The notes beneath the pieces are model-generated. The model saw only the letters and a program-made list of their open reading frames with translations, was not told where the DNA came from and made no database searches. This document shows, piece by piece, positions 8,344-17,539 of a DNA stretch of 64,000 bases. A program made the translations under genes and the position numbers. Position 1 is the stretch's first letter, and each line of letters begins with the position of its first letter. Where the stretch lies: positions 38,086 to 102,085 of the forward strand of contig JBHEOO010000005.1 in assembly GCA_046260765.1 (NCBI GenBank). The letters run 5' to 3'. This stretch comes from Chromatocurvus sp046260765 (GTDB lineage: Bacteria > Pseudomonadota > Gammaproteobacteria > Pseudomonadales > Halieaceae).

Positions 8344-9411
8344 ATGAAAAAAGCAGTTGCAGGTCTTGTGCTCATTTGCGTTGCTGGCTTTCTGGCATGG
8401 CCCAAGGTGTCTCCACTCCTGTCCGGGGAGTCTGCGGATGTTGCGGGCAACAGTGCCCGGAATCGTGCGCCCGCGGTCAAAACGGTGCGGCTTGAGACGG
8501 CGCCGTTTGAAAGCAAGCTGACTTTCAACGGCACACTTATTGCCGACAGCTCTATCGATATCAAAAGTGAGCTTCGCGGCAAAATTGACAAGATTGCGTT
8601 CACCGACGGACAGAAAGTTGAGGAGGGCGATCTGATCGTCAGCATAGAATCCGGAGAACTCGCCGCCGAACTCAGTTCCGTACGTGAGCAGCTGACGCTC
8701 GCAGAGACGAATGCCGAGCGCCTGAAAAATCTCTTCTCTTCCGGTTCCGTCACGGCAAGTGAGCGCGATGACGCAGTGAGTCGGCGCGAGGTGCTCAAGG
8801 CGGAGGAGCGCAGATTGGCGGTGCGCCTCGAGAAAACGCAGTTGCTGGCGCCCTTCGCGGGCACTTTGGGACTGCGGGAAGTCAGCCTTGGAGACCTGAT
8901 CGAGGCCGACACACTCATCACCACGCTGCAGACCGTGGAAGACCTGAAAGTGGATTTCAGCGTTCCGGAGCGCTACCAGGCTCTGCTCGAGCCTGGCCTG
9001 CCGGTGAGTCTCTGGGTTACCGGCTACGACCAGCCCTTCACTGCCAATGTGCGTGCGATCAGCCCCCGGGTCGACATCAACACGCGGACAATCATGGTGC
9101 GAGCGGATGTCGCCAATGGCGAGCGCAAACTGCTGCCTGGCAATTACGCGAGGGTAGAGCTGATCAGTCGTGATGACGCCGCCCTGCTTGTTCCCAGTGT
9201 GGCCGTGCTGCAAAGCCTCGAGGCCGTGTCTGTCTTCACCGTCCAAGATGGCGTTGCCGTGCGCACGGAGGTGAAAACCGGCGTGCGCAGCGATTCGCAG
9301 GTTCAGATACTGCAGGGCCTGCAGGCCGGTGACGAAGTCATCACGCAGGGCATTCAAAGCGTGCGTGACGGGCAACGGGTTGAAATTCGCAATTCGGAGG
9401 GCGTGGGCTGA
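8344..9411 (+). CDS. RND efflux periplasmic adaptor (membrane fusion protein)
   Basis: A 355-residue membrane-fusion protein with an N-terminal anchor/signal (KKAVAGLVLICVAGFLAW). A biotinyl-lipoyl-like half (GKIDKIAFTDGQKVEEGDLI) is followed by a coiled-coil hairpin of about residues 100-160 and then the second lipoyl half (LLAPFAGTLGLREVSLGD). Beta-barrel and membrane-proximal domains follow, including PGNYARVEL. It bridges the inner-membrane pump to an outer-membrane channel. Its stop overlaps the start of the pump gene by 1 bp (TGATG), so the two are translationally coupled. No TolC-type gene is present next to it. Confidence 0.93.
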   Translation: MKKAVAGLVLICVAGFLAWPKVSPLLSGESADVAGNSARNRAPAVKTVRLETAPFESKLTFNGTLIADSSIDIKSELRGKIDKIAFTDGQKVEEGDLIVSIESGELAAELSSVREQLTLAETNAERLKNLFSSGSVTASERDDAVSRREVLKAEERRLAVRLEKTQLLAPFAGTLGLREVSLGDLIEADTLITTLQTVEDLKVDFSVPERYQALLEPGLPVSLWVTGYDQPFTANVRAISPRVDINTRTIMVRADVANGERKLLPGNYARVELISRDDAALLVPSVAVLQSLEAVSVFTVQDGVAVRTEVKTGVRSDSQVQILQGLQAGDEVITQGIQSVRDGQRVEIRNSEGVG

Positions 9412-12400
9412 TGCGCCTGCATGAGCTGAGCATTGAGCGACCGGTTCTGGCGGTCGTCATGTCGATCATTATTATCGTATTTGGTGTTATCGGCATGCGC
9501 GAGCTCGCTGTCCGGGAATTCCCCCTCGCCGAGCGACCCATTGTGTCTGTCCAGTCATCTTATCCCGGCGCCAATGCAACGGTCGTCGAGAATCAGATCA
9601 CCGAGCGGCTTGAAGAGGAAATCAATTCCGTCTCCGGTATACGAACCATGACCGCCGTCAGTCGTGAAGGTCGCAGCACGGTAACCGTGGAGTTCAAGCT
9701 CGGTGACGACATCGACCGCGCCGCAAATGATGTCCGGGATCGCGTGTCAGCAGCGGTGCGGCAGTTGCCCGAGGACGCCGAAGCGCCCACCGTCTCCAAG
9801 GCAGATGCAGACGGCGACCCGATTATTTTTCTCAATGTTCGCAGCGACCAGCGTAGCCTGCTGGATCTGAGTGCCATCGCAGACAATCTGTTCAAATCGC
9901 GCCTCGAAACCATATCCGGCGTTGGCCAGGTCGATATCTGGGGATACAAGGAGTACTCCATGCGTCTCTGGCTCAACCCGGACGCGCTGGCTTCGCACGG
10001 TCTCACCGCTATCGACGTGCGTGAGGCATTCCGGGGTGCCAACGTCGAGCTCCCGACCGGGCGCATTGAAGGCGACACCATCGACCTGAATATTCGCACC
10101 CTGAGTCGCCTTGGCACCGAACCCGAGGAGTTCAATCAGCGCGTCATCAAGCGAGAGGGCGATCGCGTGGTGCGCTTCCGTGACGTGGGCTACGCCGAGC
10201 TCGGGCCGCTGAATGAGCGTACCGTGCTCAGGCGCAACGGCGTGACCATGGTCGGCGTGGTGTTGCGACCCCAGAGCGGCGCAAACCAGATTGCGATTGC
10301 GGACGAGTTCTACCGCCGCCTCGAGTTGATCAAGCGCGATCTGCCGGCGGATGTCGATGTGGCTATCGGTTTCGATACCAGCACGTTCATTCGCGCAAGT
10401 ATCACAGAGGTCATACAGACCTTGCTGGTGGCACTGCTGCTGGTGTGTGCGACCATCTTTGTCTTCCTGCGCGAGTGGCGGACCACGCTTATTCCTATCG
10501 TCACTATCCCGATCGCCCTGACGGGCACGTTTTTCGTGCTCTATGTTGCGGGCTTCTCCATCAACGTACTGACCTTGCTGGGCATGGTGCTGGCCATCGG
10601 CCTGGTCGTTGACGACGCCATCGTTGTGGTAGAAAACATCTACAAGCGGATTGAGCGGGGTGAGTCGCCGCGCCAGGCAGGCGTCGACGGGGTGAAGGAG
10701 ATCTTTTTCGCTATTATCGCAACGACCCTGTCGCTGGTGGCGGTTTTTGCACCGCTGATTTTCCTTGGCGGTCTCACCGGCGTTCTGTTCCGCGAATTCG
10801 GCGTTACGCTGGCCGCGGCGGTGGTGATTTCCTCCTTTGTGGCGCTGACGCTCGCACCCATGCTGTGCAGTCGCTTTCTCAAGAATCGTGCCCGCCATCC
10901 GGCTTTCTACCGGGCAACAGAGCCGATGTTCCAGAATATGGCCGACGGTTATCGCCGGTCGCTGCAGGGCTTCCTCGCACGCCGCTGGATGGCGCCGGCT
11001 ATTCTTCTGGCCTGCCTGGCCGTGCTGATCGTCATTTATCGCAGTCTACCGGAGGAGCTTGCGCCGCTGGAGGACCGCGACATGCTCGTGGTGCAGACCA
11101 GAGGCCCCCAGGGCGCCGGGTACGATTATATGTACGACGCGATGAATGAGGTCGACGCAGCGATCAGAGCCGCCATACCCGATGCCCTCGATGCCTCCAT
11201 CTCAGTCACGTCGCCGGGTTTCGGGGCCTCTACCACGACCAATACCGGTTTTTCCCGGGTCATTCTCAAGCCTGCAGCCGAGCGTGAACAAAGCCAGGAT
11301 GAACTCGCAGGCGTTGTCGCCCGAGCACTGGCCAAAGTCAGTTCGGTGGAGGCGTCGGTCCGACAGCCGCAGACCATCAATACCGGGGGTGGCCGTGGAC
11401 TGCCGGTGCAGTTCGTGGTGCAGAACACTGACATCGAGAAAGTGCGCGAGATCATTCCCGATTTCCTCGCCCGTGCGCGGCAGCATCCGGCCTTCAGCTT
11501 TGTCGATGTCGACATGCTGTTCAACCAGCCAGAGCTGGTTCTTGAGATTGATCGCGATCGCGCTGATGCCATTGGTGTGGATGTCGCCCAGATTGCCGAT
11601 GTTGTCCAGGCTTCCCTGAGTGGCCAGCGCTATGGCTATTTTCTTCGCGACGGGGAGCAGTTCGAGATCATCGGCCAGTTCCTGCGCGAGGCGCGCAACG
11701 ATCCGCTCGATCTGGCGCGGCTTCAGGTTCGCTCTGGTGACGGTACGCTGATGCCCGCCGAGAATTTTGTCACCGTTCGCGAGGAGACGTCGGCGCCGGT
11801 GCTGTTCCGTTTCAACCGCTTTACTGCCGCCACATTTTCGGCAAACCTTTCGGACGGCACGTCACTGGGTGATGGTGTCAAGGCGATGCAGGCGATCGCG
11901 GGCGAGCTGCTGGACGACACCTTCAATACCGAACTGGCCGGGCAGTCGCGGGAATTCGCCGACACCGGCAGCAGCCTGCTGTTTGTCTTCGTTCTCGCGC
12001 TGCTGCTGATTTATCTGGTTCTCTGTGCCCAGTTTGAGAGCTTCCGCGATCCGCTGGCAATCATGCTGACCGTGCCCATGGCGATAACGGGGGGCCTCAT
12101 TGCCCTTTGGTATTTTGGCCAGACGCTGAATATTTTCTCCCAGATCGGTCTCATCATGCTCATTGGTCTGGTCACAAAGAACGGTATCCTGATCGTCGAA
12201 TTCGCCAACCAGCGTCGCGCCGCCGGTTTGTCCATCGCCGAGGCTGTCGAGGATGCGGCAGCGGCACGATTCCGCCCGATCCTCATGACAACGCTATCCA
12301 CGGTGCTCGGTACCCTGCCGATTGCGCTGGCGCTGGGAGCCGGTGCCCAGAGCCGTGTTCCGCTGGGTCTTGCGGTGATCGGCGGCATGCTGCTGGGGTC

Positions 12401-12539
12401 TTTCCTGTCACTTTATGTGGTGCCCGCTGCCTATCGCGCACTCGCGTCACCTGAGCCCGCTACCGACGTTGAGACGCAAAAAGACGCACCCGAGAGATCC
12501 GGCGTTGATCCGTTGCCAGAGGTTCAGCCCGCGGGGTGA
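9411..12539 (+). CDS. RND efflux pump, HAE1 family inner-membrane transporter
   Basis: A 1042-residue AcrB/MexB/OqxB-class proton-driven exporter of normal length. It has twelve membrane helices, with two large periplasmic loops after helices 1 and 7. The TM4 acidic pair is present in GLVVDDAIVVVENI, and the TM10 lysine segment in GLVTKNGILIVEFANQ. The N-terminus SIERPVLAVVMSIIIIVFG is typical. It is coupled to the adaptor upstream and needs an outer-membrane channel encoded elsewhere. No local regulator is present. Substrates cannot be assigned from sequence alone. Confidence 0.95.
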   Translation: MRLHELSIERPVLAVVMSIIIIVFGVIGMRELAVREFPLAERPIVSVQSSYPGANATVVENQITERLEEEINSVSGIRTMTAVSREGRSTVTVEFKLGDDIDRAANDVRDRVSAAVRQLPEDAEAPTVSKADADGDPIIFLNVRSDQRSLLDLSAIADNLFKSRLETISGVGQVDIWGYKEYSMRLWLNPDALASHGLTAIDVREAFRGANVELPTGRIEGDTIDLNIRTLSRLGTEPEEFNQRVIKREGDRVVRFRDVGYAELGPLNERTVLRRNGVTMVGVVLRPQSGANQIAIADEFYRRLELIKRDLPADVDVAIGFDTSTFIRASITEVIQTLLVALLLVCATIFVFLREWRTTLIPIVTIPIALTGTFFVLYVAGFSINVLTLLGMVLAIGLVVDDAIVVVENIYKRIERGESPRQAGVDGVKEIFFAIIATTLSLVAVFAPLIFLGGLTGVLFREFGVTLAAAVVISSFVALTLAPMLCSRFLKNRARHPAFYRATEPMFQNMADGYRRSLQGFLARRWMAPAILLACLAVLIVIYRSLPEELAPLEDRDMLVVQTRGPQGAGYDYMYDAMNEVDAAIRAAIPDALDASISVTSPGFGASTTTNTGFSRVILKPAAEREQSQDELAGVVARALAKVSSVEASVRQPQTINTGGGRGLPVQFVVQNTDIEKVREIIPDFLARARQHPAFSFVDVDMLFNQPELVLEIDRDRADAIGVDVAQIADVVQASLSGQRYGYFLRDGEQFEIIGQFLREARNDPLDLARLQVRSGDGTLMPAENFVTVREETSAPVLFRFNRFTAATFSANLSDGTSLGDGVKAMQAIAGELLDDTFNTELAGQSREFADTGSSLLFVFVLALLLIYLVLCAQFESFRDPLAIMLTVPMAITGGLIALWYFGQTLNIFSQIGLIMLIGLVTKNGILIVEFANQRRAAGLSIAEAVEDAAAARFRPILMTTLSTVLGTLPIALALGAGAQSRVPLGLAVIGGMLLGSFLSLYVVPAAYRALASPEPATDVETQKDAPERSGVDPLPEVQPAG

Positions 12540-12557
12540 AACAGTGCCGCTGACGGA

Positions 12558-14354
12558 TCAGGTTGCGGCGTCGTTGATCACCTGCAGAAAGGCCTTGCCA
12601 TATTTTTCCTGCTTGCGCGCGCCTACCCCCGGCAACTCCCCAAACGCGGCCAGTGAGCGTGGTCGCTGCCGACACATGGCCTGCAGGGTACTGTCGTGAA
12701 AGATGATGTAGGGCGGTATGCTCTGCTCCTCAGCGAGCTGACGCCGGCATTCGCGCAGAGCTTCCCACAGCGCGACATCGACATCTTCCGGCAGCGCCTG
12801 TCGTGTTTTCTGACGTGTACTGGTCTCCGGGCTGTTGTCCTTGCGAAGGGCCAGGGAATCTTCGCCCTTCAGCAGCGGGCGTGACTTCTCCTGCAGCCTG
12901 AGCGCGCCATAGCGCTCCATATCCACGCTCAGGTAGCCACGCGCCACCAGCTGTCGAAACACTGAGCGCCAGGGATTTGCGCCGAGGTCTGCTCCAATCC
13001 CGAACACACCCAGCCGGTGATGGTCGAGCTGCAGCACCCGTTCGTTTTCGAGGCCACGCAGAACATCAATCACGTGGCTGACGCCGAAGCGTTGGCCGGT
13101 TCGGTACACGGCGCTGAGCGCTTTACGGGCTGCCTCTGTGCCATCCCAGGTCTCGACCGGCTGCAGGCAGGTGTCGCAGTTGCCGCAGGGTTCTTCAAGG
13201 ACATCGCCGAAATAGTGCAACAGGGCCTGGCGCCGGCAGCTGGTGATCTCGCACAGGCCGAGCATGGCATTCAGGCGCTGCTGTTCGGCGCGCTTGTGCT
13301 CTTCGCTGCCGGCGGAGTTGTCCATCATCTGGCGCAGCTTGATGATGTCCTGCAGGCCGTAGACCAGCCAGGCGTTGGCGGGCAGGCCGTCGCGACCGGC
13401 GCGACCGGTTTCCTGGTAGTAGGCCTCCACGGTCTTGGGCAGGTCGAGGTGGGCGACAAAGCGCACGTCGGGCTTGTCGATTCCCATGCCAAAGGCAATG
13501 GTGGCGACGATGACCAGACCCTCCTCACGGAGAAAGCGCGACTGGTTTGCCGAACGTTCGGCCGCCGGCAGGCCGGCGTGGTAAGGCAGGGCCGCGATAC
13601 CCTCATCCTGCAGCCAGCGTGCCGTTTCGTCCACTTTTCGTCGCGACAGGCAGTAGACAATACCGGCATCGCCGGAATGCTCAGTGCGCAGAAAGGCCAG
13701 CAGCTGCTGGCGTGGGTTCTGCTTCAGCGCAATGCGGTAGCGGATGTTGGGGCGGTCAAAGCCTGCGATATAATGCCGGGCGTCCTCCAGGTCCAGTCTG
13801 ATGGCAATTTCCCGGCGCGTGCGGGCGTCCGCCGTTGCGGTGAGTGCTATCCGGGGCACCGTGGGAAAGCGCTCATGCAGCACGTTCAGCTGCAGATAGT
13901 CGGCCCGGAAATCGTGACCCCATTGCGACACGCAGTGCGCTTCATCTATGGCGAACAGCGCGATATCGCAGCGTGACAACAGTTCCAGGGTGCGCGACTG
14001 CACCAGGCGCTCGGGCGCCACGTAAAGCAGGCTGAGCTGGCCGTTCTGCAACGCGTTTTCCACCTCCCACACCTGCTGGCTGTCGAGGCTCGAGTTGAGG
14101 AATGCGGCGTTGACCCCGAGTTCGCGCAGGCCATCCACCTGATCCTGCATGAGTGCGATCAGGGGCGAGACGACAACCCCACATCCGCTGCGAACGAGAG
14201 ACGGAATCTGGTAGCAGAGTGACTTTCCGCCGCCGGTCGGCATGATAACCAGCGCGTCACGGCCATTGATGATCCCGTCGATAATGGCATCCTGGGGCTC
14301 GCGGAATGTCTCGTAGCCGAAGACGGAGCGCAGGGTTTCGAGGGCGGCTGTCAT
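12558..14354 (-). CDS. recQ: ATP-dependent DNA helicase RecQ
   Basis: A 598-residue RecQ helicase that unwinds DNA 3' to 5' in recombination and repair. Walker A is in MPTGGGKSLCYQIP, the DEAH box in AIDEAHCVSQWGHDFR, and motif VI in YYQETGRAGRDG. The RQC zinc site ends in CGNCDTC. A C-terminal HRDC domain covers about residues 515-598 (REC...AAFGELPGVGARKQEKYG). Length and layout match E. coli RecQ. I chose the ATG at 14354, which aligns with the usual N-terminus (LRSVFGYETFREPQ); an open extension to 14399 looks non-family. The gene converges on the RND pump. Confidence 0.96.
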   Translation of the reverse strand: MTAALETLRSVFGYETFREPQDAIIDGIINGRDALVIMPTGGGKSLCYQIPSLVRSGCGVVVSPLIALMQDQVDGLRELGVNAAFLNSSLDSQQVWEVENALQNGQLSLLYVAPERLVQSRTLELLSRCDIALFAIDEAHCVSQWGHDFRADYLQLNVLHERFPTVPRIALTATADARTRREIAIRLDLEDARHYIAGFDRPNIRYRIALKQNPRQQLLAFLRTEHSGDAGIVYCLSRRKVDETARWLQDEGIAALPYHAGLPAAERSANQSRFLREEGLVIVATIAFGMGIDKPDVRFVAHLDLPKTVEAYYQETGRAGRDGLPANAWLVYGLQDIIKLRQMMDNSAGSEEHKRAEQQRLNAMLGLCEITSCRRQALLHYFGDVLEEPCGNCDTCLQPVETWDGTEAARKALSAVYRTGQRFGVSHVIDVLRGLENERVLQLDHHRLGVFGIGADLGANPWRSVFRQLVARGYLSVDMERYGALRLQEKSRPLLKGEDSLALRKDNSPETSTRQKTRQALPEDVDVALWEALRECRRQLAEEQSIPPYIIFHDSTLQAMCRQRPRSLAAFGELPGVGARKQEKYGKAFLQVINDAAT

Positions 14355-14543
14355 GGTGTGGAGTATACCCTGCCGGGTCCCGCGAGTGGCCATCGACATC
14401 GCTCAAGCGACGGCAATGCGCGGCATCTCGGCGTCGAATGTTTGTCATTGTGCTAGATTATCGGTTTTTGCGGCATCGACCGTGCGCCCGTGGCGCAGAC
14501 GGCAGGTGCATGATGAATCAACCAAAGAGTTCAGAGGATTTCC

Positions 14544-15770
14544 ATGACAGATCAACACTGCGTCATTATTGGCGCCAGTCACGCGGCTGCCAGTATGGCA
14601 GCGACGCTCAGGCAGGAGGGCTGGGACGGCAGCATCACGATGGTGGGTGAGGAGGAGCATTCTCCGTATCACCGTCCGCCCTTGTCAAAGGCCGGGCTGA
14701 TCGGCGATAAGGATGCTGCTTCGCTGGCTATTCGCCCGCGGGATTTCTATACCGCCCAGGGTATTGAACTGCGCCTGGGCGTGCGCGCCGAGCGGATTGA
14801 TCGCGAGGCGCAGAGCGTTGCCCTGAGCGACGGTACCAGCCTGAGTTATTCGCAACTCGCGCTGATGACTGGAGCGCTGCCGCGACGTATCAGCCTGCCC
14901 GGTAGTGACCTGGATGGCGTGCACTATCTGCGGAATATACGTGACGTCGACGCGATAAGAGCCCAGCTTGCGCCGGGCAAGTCGGCGGTGATCGTCGGTG
15001 GCGGCTATATCGGTCTGGAAACTGCAGCGTCGCTGCGCTCGGCGGGGATGCAGGTCACGGTACTCGAGGCGATGTCGCGGGTTCTGCAGCGCGTGACCGC
15101 GCCCGAAGTGTCTGCGTTTTTCACCCGCGTACACGAAGAAGAGGGTGTTACTGTCGTGACTGACACAACAGTCAGCGCGTTCACCGGAGAAGATGTGCTG
15201 ACCGGCGTCACCTGCAGCGACGGCCGCGAATTTGCTGCAGATATTGCGATCGTCGGCATTGGCGTTGTCCCCGATACTGCGCTGGCGCAAGCGGCTGGCC
15301 TCGAGGTCAACGACGGCATAGTCGTCGATGAATTTGCGCGCACCTCGGATGCGCATATCCTGGCGGCAGGCGACTGCACGCATCATTACAATCCCATCTA
15401 CGATCGCTGGCTGCGTCTTGAATCTGTCCAGAACGCCAACGAGCAGGCCCGAACCGCCGCAAAGACGGTCGCGGGCAATCCCATCGCCTATCACGCGCTG
15501 CCCTGGTTCTGGTCGGACCAGTACGATATCAAGCTGCAGATTGCCGGGCTGTCCATCGGTTACGACGAGGTTGTTGTGCGCGGAGATATCGCCTCCGGCC
15601 GCTGTTTCAGCCTGTTTTACCTGTGCCGCGGCCGACTTATCGCTGCGGATGCCATCAACCGGCCCAGGGATTTCATGGCCGCCAAGCGCGCCATTCTTGA
15701 CGGTTGCAGGCCCGCGCCTGCGGCACTCGCGGACGATTCGGTAGACCTGAAAACCCTGCTCGAGGGTTGA
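14544..15770 (+). CDS. FAD-dependent ferredoxin reductase-type oxidoreductase
   Basis: A 408-residue flavoprotein of the putidaredoxin/rhodocoxin reductase group. The FAD motif is at the N-terminus (VIIGASHAAAS). PPLSK, typical of ferredoxin reductases, is near residue 50. The NAD-binding motif is VIVGGGYIGLE near residue 150, and the second FAD contact is HILAAGDCTHHYN. A C-terminal reductase domain begins with PWFWSDQYD. These enzymes pass electrons from NAD(P)H to a 2Fe-2S ferredoxin feeding a P450 or dioxygenase. No ferredoxin is adjacent, but a HiPIP gene lies 129 bp downstream and a P450 is at the window edge. Either link is conjecture. Confidence 0.92.
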   Translation: MTDQHCVIIGASHAAASMAATLRQEGWDGSITMVGEEEHSPYHRPPLSKAGLIGDKDAASLAIRPRDFYTAQGIELRLGVRAERIDREAQSVALSDGTSLSYSQLALMTGALPRRISLPGSDLDGVHYLRNIRDVDAIRAQLAPGKSAVIVGGGYIGLETAASLRSAGMQVTVLEAMSRVLQRVTAPEVSAFFTRVHEEEGVTVVTDTTVSAFTGEDVLTGVTCSDGREFAADIAIVGIGVVPDTALAQAAGLEVNDGIVVDEFARTSDAHILAAGDCTHHYNPIYDRWLRLESVQNANEQARTAAKTVAGNPIAYHALPWFWSDQYDIKLQIAGLSIGYDEVVVRGDIASGRCFSLFYLCRGRLIAADAINRPRDFMAAKRAILDGCRPAPAALADDSVDLKTLLEG

Positions 15771-15899
15771 TTGGCGGCGAAGCGTGGACCGAGGTTTCTC
15801 TTGGTATGGTCCAGAAAGCGGAGTATAACCGTAAGCCACATGTGCCTGTGTAATCCGGGCACGTGCAATCCAGATAGTAAACACAGGAGTGATAGCATC

Positions 15900-16421
15900 A
15901 TGAAGCAGGATCAACCGACTACCGAACGCCGTCGTTTTCTTACGCTGATGGGCGGCGGTGCCGTCATGTTGCCATTCGCGGGCCTTGTTGCCTGCTCCAG
16001 TGAGGAACCAGCAGCACCGACTATTGCGGCCAACTCTGACGACGCGCCTGCGGCCCGGCCCAGCCCGGCGACACCATCGGCGGAGACGACCACAGAGACG
16101 GCCTCGGCAGATGTCGAGCAATCCACCCAGCAGGCCGCCGCTGACAGTGAGCAGATGGCGCAGAATGATGCCGGCGGTGCCAGCGGCGGGTTGCCGCGGC
16201 TGAGTGAAGATGACACGCAGGCCAAGTCACTGAACTACAAGCACATCGCCAGCGATGTCGACTCGAGCAAGAACCCGCGCTATAAGGAAGGGCAGGTCTG
16301 CTCCAATTGCCAGGTGTATCAGGGCAAGGACGGTGACGACTGGGGTCCCTGCGCTATTTTCGCAGGCAAGGCAGTCAAGGCAACCGGCTGGTGCACTGCC
16401 TATGCTCCAATGAGCGCCTGA
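15900..16421 (+). CDS. High-potential iron-sulfur protein (HiPIP), Tat-exported
   Basis: A 173-residue protein. The N-terminus has a twin-arginine signal (RRRFLTLMGG) followed by LVAC at residues 29-32, which fits a lipobox. Residues about 36-100 are a low-complexity Ala/Thr/Ser/Glu linker. The C-terminal ~70 residues are a HiPIP domain with the four cluster cysteines at C134, C137, C151 and C165 (VCSNCQVY, GPCAIF, GWCTAY). HiPIPs are soluble periplasmic 4Fe-4S electron carriers between cytochromes and terminal oxidases or reaction centres. The ATG at 15900 has an AGGAG site 10 bp upstream. Confidence 0.93.
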   Translation: MKQDQPTTERRRFLTLMGGGAVMLPFAGLVACSSEEPAAPTIAANSDDAPAARPSPATPSAETTTETASADVEQSTQQAAADSEQMAQNDAGGASGGLPRLSEDDTQAKSLNYKHIASDVDSSKNPRYKEGQVCSNCQVYQGKDGDDWGPCAIFAGKAVKATGWCTAYAPMSA

Positions 16422-16620
16422 CTCTGAAAGCAGCAACATTGATGGCGGGGTCGCGCGCTACCTGGGGAGCAGGGAATACAGGTAGGTGCGGTTTCCGCCG
16501 TCTTTAACGGCTGGCATCTTTATTTTCTGGCATAGGCGACGCGTTACAATCCCCCGGTGGCCTTCGATAATGCACTGAGGGTATCTACAAGCGGGCGAAT
16601 GAAGATCAGTGCCCGCAGTG

Positions 16621-17187
16621 TCACGTAAACCAGCTGATCTGGTAAAAGTAGCCATCAACGGCCATAGCGAGATAGAGCAAGAACAGACCCGCACTCAGGT
16701 AGAGTCCTCGCATGCCGTAGAGCGCAACGGCCGCACTGTCGATAACGATCCAGTACAGCCAGTTTTCGTGCACGTAGGCAATCATCAGCCAGGTCGCGAT
16801 CAGGCTGAACACAGTAGTGAAGGCGTCGAGCCAGGGCGTATGTGCAACCGGGTTGCGGCTCAGAAGATAGCCGACAATGCCCGTCGCAATACCGCCCGTT
16901 ACCAGCCAGGGGATGTGGTCGGCCAGCGGCCAGCTGACAACCTGCCAGTCGTCGCCGGTGGCGAGCAGTCCGTACACTGCCATGCCGATGTAGAACACAT
17001 GCAGGGCGCTCTCTGCAAAAATGTGCTTACGCCAGCAGAGAACCGCAAACAGCACCGAGCCAATGAAAGCGGCGATGTAGCACGCCGGCACAGCGCCGCG
17101 AATATAAAGCAGCGTGAAGGTGATGCTGAAACCGACGGCTGCAATCTCCAGCGCCGCATCAATCGATACGCGGTGTGTCAAAAGCAT
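16621..17187 (-). CDS. PnuC family transporter, probably thiamine-related (PnuT-like)
   Basis: A 188-residue inner-membrane protein with about seven hydrophobic segments. It ends in the PnuC signature WLYWIVIDSAAVALYGMRG followed by LYLAMAVDGYFYQ. PnuC proteins are facilitators for nicotinamide riboside or related vitamins; the PnuT branch carries thiamine. Its start overlaps the upstream thiamine-binding (YkoF-like) gene by 29 bp, which favours thiamine over nicotinamide riboside. I looked for a TPP riboswitch upstream of the pair and saw none. The frame continues to 17286 but the extension has no family likeness. The 199 bp between this gene and HiPIP holds nothing clear beyond a small GCCGT/ACGGC hairpin at 16497-16511. 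Confidence 0.85.
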   Translation of the reverse strand: MLLTHRVSIDAALEIAAVGFSITFTLLYIRGAVPACYIAAFIGSVLFAVLCWRKHIFAESALHVFYIGMAVYGLLATGDDWQVVSWPLADHIPWLVTGGIATGIVGYLLSRNPVAHTPWLDAFTTVFSLIATWLMIAYVHENWLYWIVIDSAAVALYGMRGLYLSAGLFLLYLAMAVDGYFYQISWFT

Positions 17188-17419
17188 CCCTGTTGAGAAA
17201 CTTGGCAACGAAAATACAGGTGTCCGGTCCGGCATTGAAATCCCGTGTGGCATCGCGCAAAAGATCAAACACGGTATCGTGATCACCGTTGATGAGCGTG
17301 CTCATGCCACCGGTATGCAGACGTACGCCGGGATGCTTGCGTAGCCGGCGGATAAAATTGATCACTCTTTGCTCGTAGTCATGGGTGAGCGGATAGAAAC
17401 TCAGTTCAACAGTCAGCAT
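17159..17419 (-). CDS. YkoF-like thiamine/HMP-binding small protein
   Basis: An 86-residue single-domain protein starting MLTVELSFYPL and containing GGMSTLINGDHDTVFDLL and IFVAKFLN. These are the conserved segments of the YkoF/thiamine-binding ferredoxin-like fold. In Bacillus YkoF binds hydroxymethylpyrimidine/thiamine and is linked with a thiamine transporter. Here it overlaps the PnuC-type gene, forming a two-gene unit that probably captures and imports thiamine or a precursor. There is no signal peptide, so it is cytoplasmic. Confidence 0.85.
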   Translation of the reverse strand: MLTVELSFYPLTHDYEQRVINFIRRLRKHPGVRLHTGGMSTLINGDHDTVFDLLRDATRDFNAGPDTCIFVAKFLNRDAFDTPRID

Positions 17420-17539
17420 GGTCGTAGTATTCGCCCCCTTGCCGTGTGGGAAATGTCTGGGAAAAGTCCTGCTGCGACCGGCTCCGTTGTGTACACACGG
17501 TGTTGCGGGGAAGCAGTCGAAAACAGTGCCAATGCCGCG

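Noticed and set aside
8281..9375. Minus-strand open frame opposite the RND adaptor
   Set aside because: The adaptor on the plus strand has full family motifs and couples to the pump; the antisense frame has no family features or ribosome site.
9747..10898. Minus-strand open frame opposite the RND pump
   Set aside because: Low-complexity, charge-rich translation without motifs, fully inside a well supported gene.
14685..16121. Long minus-strand open frame (478 codons) opposite the ferredoxin reductase and HiPIP genes
   Set aside because: It has no recognisable domain and lies entirely opposite two genes with clear motifs; codon bias in GC-rich DNA leaves such antisense frames open.
16458..16620. 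Small gene after the PnuC-type gene
   Set aside because: The minus-strand frame has no ribosome site or family likeness; its larger part overlaps the PnuC gene in another frame.
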